Shown piece by piece: positions 58,350 to 64,000 of a stretch of DNA of 64,000 bases (positions are counted from its first letter, which is position 1; every line of letters begins with the position of its first letter). A program made the position numbers and the translations under genes. This DNA comes from Brevibacterium sp. W7.2 (GTDB taxonomy: Bacteria; Actinomycetota; Actinomycetes; Actinomycetales; Brevibacteriaceae), in contig NZ_CP073089.1 in NCBI RefSeq assembly GCF_018137945.1, positions 2,542,001-2,606,000 on the forward strand. Reading direction: 5' to 3'. A model generated the notes under the pieces. It was not told the DNA's origin. It did not search any database and saw nothing but the letters and a program-made list of their open reading frames with translations.

Positions 58350-59912
58350 ATGACCACCCGCCCACGGTCGGACTCGACCGCCGATCTCGCCGCTGCCGAC
58401 GTCGTCCTCATCGGCGGCGGCATCATGTCCGCGACGCTCGGGTCGATGCTCGCCGTCCTCGAACCGACATGGCGCATCGTCATGCTCGAGAAGGCCTCCG
58501 ACATCGCTGCGGAGAGCAGCGATCCGTGGAACAACGCCGGGACCGGGCACTCAGGCTTTTGCGAGCTCAACTACATGCCCGATCCACAGGACGGCACCAG
58601 GTCCGCGGCGATCGCCGAGCAGTTCCAGCTCAGCCGCCAGTGGTGGTCCTTCCTCGCCGAGGCGGGTCTCATCGATCCGCGGGACTTCATCCACTCCGCG
58701 GCCCACGTCAATCTCGTCTTCGGCCGCCGCGACGTCGACTACCTGCGCACGCGCGTGGCGACGCTGCGCACCGATCCCCTCTTCGCCGACATGGACTACA
58801 CCGAGGACCCCGCGGTCATCGCCGACTGGGCGCCGCTGACGATGGACGGCAGAGAGCTCGGGGACGAGCCGCTGGCCGCGGCCCGGTCACCGCGGGGCAC
58901 CGACATCGACTTCGGAGCGCTGACGACGGCGCTGACGACGGTGATCACCGGGGCCGGTGGGGCCAAGCGGGGTGACGACGACGCGGCGAGCGAGGTGCTC
59001 ACCGGGCACGAGGTCACCGGGCTGCGTCGCGACGGTGATGGCTGGGTCGTCACCGGCACTGCGCGTCCCACGGACTCCGGTGGAGGGTCGCGTCGTTTCT
59101 CGCTGCGCGCCGGCACGGTGTTCGTCGGGGCCGGCGGGTACGCTCTGCGCCTGCTGCAGAAGGCGAGGATCCCCGAGGTCAGAGGGTATGCGGTGCTGCC
59201 GGTCGGGGCGGCGTTCTACCGGTGTTCGACGCCGGCCGTCGTCCGCCGCCACGACGTGAAGGTCTACGGTCAGGCCGAAGTCGGCGCCCCGCCGATGTCA
59301 GTGCCGCACCTCGACAAGCGCATCATCGACGGCGAGGAGCACCTGCTGTTCGGACCGTTCGCGACCTTCAGCACGAAACTGCTCAAGAACGGCCGGCTCA
59401 GTGACTTCTTCACGACGCTGCGTCCCGACAACCTCCCTGTCATCGCCGCTGCCGGTCTGCAGAACCTCGGCCTCGTCCGCTACCTCATCGGGCAGCTCGC
59501 CGCGAGTCCGGCGCGGAAGTTCGCGCAGGTGCGCCGCTACTATCCGCGGGCGAGGCAGAACGAGTGGGAGCTCGTCCCCGCCGGCCAGCGCGCCCAGCTC
59601 GTCACCCCGGACCCGCAGCGGATCGGTGTGCTCCAGCAGGGCACCGAGCTCGTCGTGACCGCCGACGGGTCGATCGCCGGCCTCCTCGGCGCCTCGCCCG
59701 GCGCGTCGACGGCGGTGCCGATCATGGTCGACCTGCTTCGCCGCGCGTTCCCGGCCGCATGGCACCGCCGGTGGAAGGCGACGATGGGACGGGCGATTCC
59801 CGATCTCGACCGAGATTCCTGGGACGCCGAGGCGGTGGCGTCGAGCACTGCCGCCACGAATCGGGCGCTCGGGTTGGGGTCGCCGTCGCGGGCGGTCGGG
59901 TCAGAGCGCTGA
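58350..59912 (+). CDS. mqo: malate:quinone oxidoreductase
   Basis: A 520-residue FAD-dependent, membrane-associated enzyme that oxidises L-malate to oxaloacetate and reduces quinone. Key stretches are DVVLIGGGIMSATLGSML (FAD glycine motif), WNNAGTGHSGFCELNYMP, SRQWWSFLAEAGLI, VFVGAGGYALRLLQKARIPEVRGYAVLPVG and LLFGPFATFSTKLLKNGRLSDFF, then ARKFAQVRRYYPRARQNEWELVPAGQRAQL. CGAGGAGCC precedes ATG 58350. It substitutes for or complements NAD-malate dehydrogenase in the citric acid cycle and fits growth on organic acids imported by the neighbouring carrier. Confidence 0.95.
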   Translation: MTTRPRSDSTADLAAADVVLIGGGIMSATLGSMLAVLEPTWRIVMLEKASDIAAESSDPWNNAGTGHSGFCELNYMPDPQDGTRSAAIAEQFQLSRQWWSFLAEAGLIDPRDFIHSAAHVNLVFGRRDVDYLRTRVATLRTDPLFADMDYTEDPAVIADWAPLTMDGRELGDEPLAAARSPRGTDIDFGALTTALTTVITGAGGAKRGDDDAASEVLTGHEVTGLRRDGDGWVVTGTARPTDSGGGSRRFSLRAGTVFVGAGGYALRLLQKARIPEVRGYAVLPVGAAFYRCSTPAVVRRHDVKVYGQAEVGAPPMSVPHLDKRIIDGEEHLLFGPFATFSTKLLKNGRLSDFFTTLRPDNLPVIAAAGLQNLGLVRYLIGQLAASPARKFAQVRRYYPRARQNEWELVPAGQRAQLVTPDPQRIGVLQQGTELVVTADGSIAGLLGASPGASTAVPIMVDLLRRAFPAAWHRRWKATMGRAIPDLDRDSWDAEAVASSTAATNRALGLGSPSRAVGSER

Positions 59913-59914
59913 GC

Positions 59915-60850
59915 TCACGGGCGGACCTCCTCACCTCTGCCGACCTCAGACTGTGGTGCGTGACGCGGGGACGCCGCCGCGTACTCGGCGGGCCGGCAGC
60001 CGGTGTGGCGGAGGAAGTCGGTGGTGAAGTGCGACTGGTCGAACCAGCCCAACTCGTTCGCCAGGTCACCGAGCGGTCCGTCCCAACCGCGATCGAGCGC
60101 GGCCACCGCGTCGCTGACCCGCGCCCTGATGAGGATCCGCTTGACGCCGACCCCGCAGTGGTCGAGGAAGAGACGCTGCAGGCTGCGCTCGCTCATCGCC
60201 ATACCCGCGGCGAGCCTGCCGAGGTTCGTCGTCGCGGGGTCGGCCATGAGGGCGAGCGCGCGACGCACCCGGGAGTACCCGTCGGTGAGCACGGGAGCGC
60301 GCGCGAGCAGCCAGCGGTCGAGCACCTCGGCGGCAGACCGAAGATCCTGCGGCACCTCAAGGTCCTCATCGATGCTGGGAAACCACTGTGCCGCGGGGAC
60401 CGTCGTGTCGCGGATGCTCGCCGGTCGCTCCCGGGCGAAGGCGAGCGTCCCACCGAGGCGGAACTTCACTCCGACGACCCCACCGGTGCCGGACAGTCCG
60501 ACGTCGAAGCGCGTGCGCGTCACCGGACCGGTCACCCACATCCCCGGCCCCGGTGTGTCGGCCCGCCGCAGCCGACCCCACTCGGAGGTGAGGTTGATCG
60601 CCGGTTCCGACACCGTCGTCGCACGGTACCGCTCCCCCGGCCCGAGGTCCCAGGTCACCGACCAGTAGCGCTCCACCCAGGGGCTGAGCGCCTCGTCGGG
60701 CACCGCGGAGGCGTAGCGCGCGTGGTCGAGGAGCTCCCTCGGACGCAGCACCCGTCCCAGCCAGTGATCCGGCGGTCGGGTCGCGGGCCCGCACGCGAGC
60801 GCGCCGGACGCCGCACTTGGCGGATTTTTCCTAGCGACGCCGTCGTCCAT
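59915..60850 (-). CDS. AraC-family regulator with DUF6597-like N-terminus
   Basis: An AraC-type protein of up to 311 residues. The N-terminal part (VERYWSVTWDLGPGERYRATTVSEPAINL) resembles the domain common in such regulators; the C-terminal DNA-binding part has NLGRLAAGMAMSERSLQRLFLDHCGVGVKRIL and PLGDLANELGWFDQSHFTTDFLRHTGCRPAEY. ATG 60850 is only 9 bases from the divergent VOC start, so a downstream start such as GTG 60751 (about 278 residues) may be real. It probably regulates the VOC gene. Confidence 0.85.
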   Translation of the reverse strand: MDDGVARKNPPSAASGALACGPATRPPDHWLGRVLRPRELLDHARYASAVPDEALSPWVERYWSVTWDLGPGERYRATTVSEPAINLTSEWGRLRRADTPGPGMWVTGPVTRTRFDVGLSGTGGVVGVKFRLGGTLAFARERPASIRDTTVPAAQWFPSIDEDLEVPQDLRSAAEVLDRWLLARAPVLTDGYSRVRRALALMADPATTNLGRLAAGMAMSERSLQRLFLDHCGVGVKRILIRARVSDAVAALDRGWDGPLGDLANELGWFDQSHFTTDFLRHTGCRPAEYAAASPRHAPQSEVGRGEEVRP

Positions 60851-60859
60851 GACACAAGA

Positions 60860-61279
60860 ATGGCAGACATGACTGACACAGAGACGAACTCGACCCCGAC
60901 CGACACCTCCCAGGCCCCCGTCGCGGCGCTCGCGATGGTCACCCTCGACGCTCCGGACGCCGCGTCACTCGGCGAATTCTGGTCGGCGGTCCTCGGCTGG
61001 CCGATCTCCTATTCCGACGAGAACTACGCGATGCTCACCGGACCTTCGAATGCGCTCGGCATCGGGACGATCCCCGACTACCAGCGACCGGACTGGCCCG
61101 ACGACGGACGCAAGCAGTTCCACTTCGACCTCGCCGCCGACGACGTCGAGGCGGCGGCCGCGAAGATCGTCGAGCTCGGTGCCACCCGGGCCGATCCGCA
61201 GCCCGGGGACACGTGGGTCGTCCTCCTCGACCCCGCCGGTCATCCGTTCTGCGTCACGGACGCCAAGGCCTGGGGCTGA
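60860..61279 (+). CDS. VOC-family (glyoxalase/bleomycin-resistance-like) protein
   Basis: A 139-residue single-module VOC protein: AMVTLDAPDAASLGEFWSAVLGWPISY at the start and KQFHFDLAADDVEAAAAKIVELGATR in the middle, with LLDPAGHPFCVTD at the end. It resembles glyoxalase-like proteins that bind a small molecule, usually as dimers. Function is not identifiable. ATG 60860 (MADMTD) or ATG 60869 may start it; no good ribosome site is seen, so a leaderless start is possible. Confidence 0.8.
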   Translation: MADMTDTETNSTPTDTSQAPVAALAMVTLDAPDAASLGEFWSAVLGWPISYSDENYAMLTGPSNALGIGTIPDYQRPDWPDDGRKQFHFDLAADDVEAAAAKIVELGATRADPQPGDTWVVLLDPAGHPFCVTDAKAWG

Positions 61280-61360
61280 GTGCCGGCCGCCTCGGTGACG
61301 GGGCATCACCAGGTGCTCGCACCGGCCGGCACATCGAGGGCCCGATGCGGGCCCCGGCGG

Positions 61361-62509
61361 TCAGCGGTCCCCGGTGCGGTCGCGCACGTACTCCCGGAAG
61401 TGCGGAATGACGATGCGCACGACCCCGTGCGCCGGCGCCTCGATGACCCCGTGGGCGAGGAGCATGCGGCGGTAGTCGTTGGCGGTCTGCTTCTTCGCGC
61501 CGAGGCGGTCGGCGATCTCCCCGGTGTGCGAGATGTCCTCGTCGTCGGCCATCGCCGCCAGGTACTTCCGCGCCCCGGGCGTCAGTGCGGCGAGCGTCGG
61601 TTCGTAGATCTGCTGGATGAGGATCTGCTTGGCCTCGTCGACGACCGATTCGACGTCGGTGCGGGCGATGCGGTCAGCCTCTCCCGCCGCGCGCCAGGCC
61701 AGATCCCCGATGATCTGGACCATGTACGGGTAGCCGAGCGAGACTTGCGCCCCGAGGTCGAGGGCCGCCTCGTCGAAGCCCTTCCCCGCTTCCTCCGCGG
61801 GAAGCCGGAGAGCGAGCTTCGTGTCCTCAGCGGAGAAGCTGCCGAGGTTGATCCGGTCGGCCCGGCGGAGGAAGGTCGAGACCTCGTCGTTGACGATCGT
61901 GTCGATGCTCGCCGGCAGCCCCGCGGCGACGAACGCGAGCGGCGCCTCCTGGGACATCGCGTACGCCACGGCGTCGGTGACGGCCCGGAACTCGTCGATG
62001 TTCGACCGGTGCACCTCGTCGAGGGCGATGACGAGCCCGGTGCCGTGGGCATCGAGGATCTCGAGGACGGACATGAGGTGGTGCCGGAAGTCCGGCTGCA
62101 GCGCGCTCGTCGTCTCCGTCCGGGTGGTCAGACCTCCGGCGCCGCCGGGCAGCGTGAAGCCGACGATCTTCGACTTCGTCGTCTCATGGGCGTCGTGGGC
62201 CTCGAGCACTTCGGGCAGTCGGGCCTGCGTGAGCCGGTCGACGAATCCCGGCGACGCCTGCTCCCGGACGGTCAGCCACTGCCGTGACTCCGCGACGTCT
62301 TCGAAGATGTTGAGCAGCACCGTCTTGCCGACACCGCGCTGACCGGTGACGAACACGGTCCGTCCCGTGCCGCCGCGCTGATCGAGCGCCCGCGCGAACG
62401 CGTTGACCTCCGGTTGGCGACCGACCGCCACAGGCGGTGTCGTGCCGAATCCGGGCCGATACGGCGACTCCTCGTTGGCCGCCGACGACGGCGGGATGAC
62501 AATGGTCAT
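61361..62509 (-). CDS. AAA+ ATPase with C-terminal winged helix (Orc1/Cdc6-like or STAND)
   Basis: A 382-residue ATP-binding protein. Walker A is VTGQRGVGKTVLL (about 54-65), and Walker B is LVIALDEVHRSN. It ends with a winged-helix-like part (GEIADRLGAKKQTANDYRRMLLAHGVIEAP). The layout recalls archaeal Cdc6/Orc1 and bacterial AAA_16 ATPases of unknown role. Four iteron-like CCGTA repeats lie in its promoter region at 62553-62585. The protein may act as a DNA-bound switch, but no partner gene is evident. Confidence 0.7.
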   Translation of the reverse strand: MTIVIPPSSAANEESPYRPGFGTTPPVAVGRQPEVNAFARALDQRGGTGRTVFVTGQRGVGKTVLLNIFEDVAESRQWLTVREQASPGFVDRLTQARLPEVLEAHDAHETTKSKIVGFTLPGGAGGLTTRTETTSALQPDFRHHLMSVLEILDAHGTGLVIALDEVHRSNIDEFRAVTDAVAYAMSQEAPLAFVAAGLPASIDTIVNDEVSTFLRRADRINLGSFSAEDTKLALRLPAEEAGKGFDEAALDLGAQVSLGYPYMVQIIGDLAWRAAGEADRIARTDVESVVDEAKQILIQQIYEPTLAALTPGARKYLAAMADDEDISHTGEIADRLGAKKQTANDYRRMLLAHGVIEAPAHGVVRIVIPHFREYVRDRTGDR

Positions 62510-62552
62510 CGGGACCCCCAGGTGCGTGTGACGATGCGGTCTTCACTCTCGA

Positions 62553-62585
62553 CCGTACATTACCGTATATTCCGTATTTGCCGTA
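62553..62585. repeat. iteron-like CCGTA repeats upstream of the AAA+ gene
   Basis: Four CCGTA motifs begin at 62553, 62563, 62572 and 62581, spaced 10, 9 and 9 bases. On the reverse (coding) strand they read TACGG. The array lies 44-76 bases before the AAA+ start and is likely a binding site for a regulator or for the ATPase itself. Confidence 0.55.
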
Positions 62586-62666
62586 GGTATATGCCGACAT
62601 CACGGGTGCTCCCGATTCCGCGCACCTCACTACCGGTGAGCGTCGCGACGATCAGCGCTCCCGCGA

Positions 62667-63305
62667 TCACCGCTTCGCAACCCGCACGATGTAGTGCGAC
62701 CCGTCGAGACCATCGACGAGAAACGTCGCGCTGTGCGTCGAGTTCGCGCCTGTGACCACCCAATTCGGCTTGAGCACGAACTTGGCCTGTCCCGCCTGTT
62801 CGAGGTCGATGCGCATGCCCAGCTTGACGGTCCGCGTCACGCTGGTGCGCACCAGGTTGCGCGCCGCGCGCTCGGCGTCGGTCCGACCAGCGTCGTCTCC
62901 GACGAGGTGGGCCCAGGCTGAAGCGCTGTGCCGATCCGAACTCGTCAACGGTTCGGTCCGCGGACTGAAGTCGGCAATTGCGGCGCTCCCCGTCGTGGCG
63001 TTGACGAGGACGTGGACGGTGCCACCGTGGGCTGACTTTCCCTGCCGAGAGAAAACGCCTCGAGTCCGCACGTCGATCGCAATCGACCAGAACGGGTGGG
63101 CCACGGCTCTGGCCTCAGCCTCAGCACCCGGGAGCTTGCGCCGGAACACCGCGACCGCCTCGGCGGCGGTGACCGGGGCCGTCAGCCGGAGGATTCGAGC
63201 GGACCGACGACCGTCACCCGACTCGGGCGCGTCGGACCTGACCTCATCGAGATCGGGCCGCCACCCAGTGTCGGGTGGCCGGTCGGCGGAGTCGGCAGAC
63301 GACAT
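62667..63305 (-). CDS. hypothetical protein, downstream of a sodium:solute symporter
   Basis: A 212-residue protein that I do not recognise. The N-terminal 35 residues are polar and probably disordered (MSSADSADRPPDTGWRPD). The central part reads FWSIAIDVRTRGVFSRQG then GTVHVLVNATTGSAAIADF, a layout that recalls PepSY-like folds, but this is a weak resemblance. The C-terminal part (KFVLKPNWVVTGANSTHS, ATFLVDGLDGSHYIV) looks like a beta sandwich. There is no signal peptide, no cysteine and no membrane helix. ATG 63305 or ATG 63317 can serve as start; it lies at the symporter stop and is probably co-transcribed with it. Confidence 0.7.
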   Translation of the reverse strand: MSSADSADRPPDTGWRPDLDEVRSDAPESGDGRRSARILRLTAPVTAAEAVAVFRRKLPGAEAEARAVAHPFWSIAIDVRTRGVFSRQGKSAHGGTVHVLVNATTGSAAIADFSPRTEPLTSSDRHSASAWAHLVGDDAGRTDAERAARNLVRTSVTRTVKLGMRIDLEQAGQAKFVLKPNWVVTGANSTHSATFLVDGLDGSHYIVRVAKR

Positions 63306-63309
63306 CGGA

Positions 63310-64000
63310 TCACGCATCCTTGGGCACCTGGGAGGAGAGCGCAGCGTTCTGCCCGGTGAGCATCCGTGCGGGAATCGGACCGATCTTCGCGGTCTCCTCG
63401 AGCTCTTCGACGATGTGCGCAGGCACCGGATGAGACCGCTGCGTGGCCAGGGAGACGACGATGATCGCCAGCGTCGAGGTCACGATCCCGACACCCATCG
63501 GGTCGATGCCGGTGACGTCGACGAGTCCGCTGAGCTGCCACCCCACCGAGGACACAGTCCCTGCGACCATCGAGGCGATCGCCCCGGGCACATTGGCCTT
63601 CCTCCACCACGCGGCGGCGACGTAGACGGGGACGAACGCGGCACCGAGCACGGTCGTGGAGAAGATGACCACCTCGGCGACTGCGGGCGGATCGCCCACC
63701 GCCACAACGTAGCCGCCCGCGGCGAGGATGAGGACTGTGAAGCGTGAGACCCACACGGAGGCACGCTCGCTCATGTCCCGTTTGATGAAGCGCTGGAAGA
63801 GGTCCTGACTGGCGATCGTCCCGGACTGCAGCAAAAGGGCATCAGCGGTCGACATGATCGCGGCCATGATGCCTGCCATGACGATGCCGACGGCGAAGCT
63901 CGGCAGCACGGCGTCGGCGACCTGGAACACGGCGAGTTCCGGATTGTCGAGGCCCGGCAGGATGATGAGCGCCATGATGCCGACGATGTAGGGCGCAGGG
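63310..64000 (-). CDS. sodium:solute symporter (PanF/SSS type), C-terminal part (5' end outside window)
   Basis: The last 229 residues of an SSS-family sodium symporter, with the beginning beyond the window end. FAVGIVMAGIMAAIMSTADALLLQSGTIASQDLFQRF is the typical helix 8 to intracellular loop region of PutP/PanF symporters. Six or more hydrophobic segments and a cytoplasmic tail ending SSQVPKDA follow. It is transcribed ahead of the hypothetical protein at 62667. The solute cannot be named without the N-terminal half. Confidence 0.85.
   Translation of the reverse strand, partial: PAPYIVGIMALIILPGLDNPELAVFQVADAVLPSFAVGIVMAGIMAAIMSTADALLLQSGTIASQDLFQRFIKRDMSERASVWVSRFTVLILAAGGYVVAVGDPPAVAEVVIFSTTVLGAAFVPVYVAAAWWRKANVPGAIASMVAGTVSSVGWQLSGLVDVTGIDPMGVGIVTSTLAIIVVSLATQRSHPVPAHIVEELEETAKIGPIPARMLTGQNAALSSQVPKDA

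Noticed and set aside
62553..62585. CRISPR-like repeat array
   Set aside because: Units are only five bases with 4-5 base gaps, and no cas genes are present; they look like protein-binding iterons.
1..64000. tRNA, rRNA, riboswitch or phage genes
   Set aside because: I saw no convincing tRNA arm pattern, rRNA segment, riboswitch-like leader or phage structural gene on either strand by reading; a covariance-model scan would be needed to exclude small RNAs.

Overview
The window is about 64 kb of GC-rich DNA with strong G/C preference at third codon positions, GTG and TTG starts beside ATG, and strong purine-rich ribosome sites. The gene content (taurine dissimilation through Tpa/Xsc/Pta, hydroxyquinol catabolism, MocR, IclR and GntR regulators, a COG3618 fuconolactonase-type gene, a CPH-type copper ATPase) fits a high-GC actinobacterium. 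Brevibacterium or a related Micrococcales genus is my best guess, but no marker gene proves it. I saw no rRNA, tRNA, CRISPR array, transposase or phage gene. Nearly all the DNA is coding, and it reads as a catabolic accessory region with many small regulons.

Layout. 1-2.7 kb: tail of a UvrD-type helicase, a small conserved protein, nhaA, an rraA-like gene. 2.7-13.3 kb: a non-phosphorylating L-fucose type module. It has fuconate dehydratase, an MFS porter, mutarotase, aldo/keto reductase, lactonase and SDR on the + strand, then a GntR regulator and a ribose-type ABC importer on the - strand. Matching palindromes lie at both ends of the module. 13.5-16.8 kb: a VOC dioxygenase-like gene and a copper P-type ATPase behind a CsoR-like palindrome. 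16.9-21.6 kb: a gntP-dtnK-pdxA2-deoR operon for four-carbon acid sugars. 21.7-26.7 kb: flavin monooxygenase plus a maleylacetate reductase/hydroxyquinol dioxygenase fusion with a divergent AraC regulator. 26.7-29.3 kb: GntR, extradiol-type dioxygenase and a FAH hydrolase.

29.6-46.2 kb: a taurine island. It holds a universal stress protein, a TauR-like MocR regulator, taurine:pyruvate aminotransferase, phosphate acetyltransferase and an APC permease. A reverse-strand IclR-CobS-like AAA+-CobT-like vWA unit follows, then xsc, then an SSS symporter-amidohydrolase-G3E GTPase operon. Taurine would be transaminated to sulfoacetaldehyde, converted by Xsc to sulfite and acetyl phosphate, and the latter turned into acetyl-CoA by Pta. 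The AAA+/vWA pair has no cobaltochelatase large subunit nearby and has no obvious client except the taurine enzymes.

46.3-49.5 kb: acyl-CoA dehydrogenase and acyl-CoA ligase, separately promoted but sharing an operator-like motif. 49.5-53.3 kb: an SbcD/SbcC-like (YhaO/YhaN-type) nuclease-ATPase pair. 53.5-58.2 kb: a dicarboxylate-type transporter and PrpF isomerase with a divergent LysR, then a second LysR. 58.3-64 kb: malate:quinone oxidoreductase, an AraC/VOC divergent pair, an AAA+/winged-helix protein behind four iteron-like repeats, an unrecognised protein and the 3' part of a sodium:solute symporter cut by the window end.
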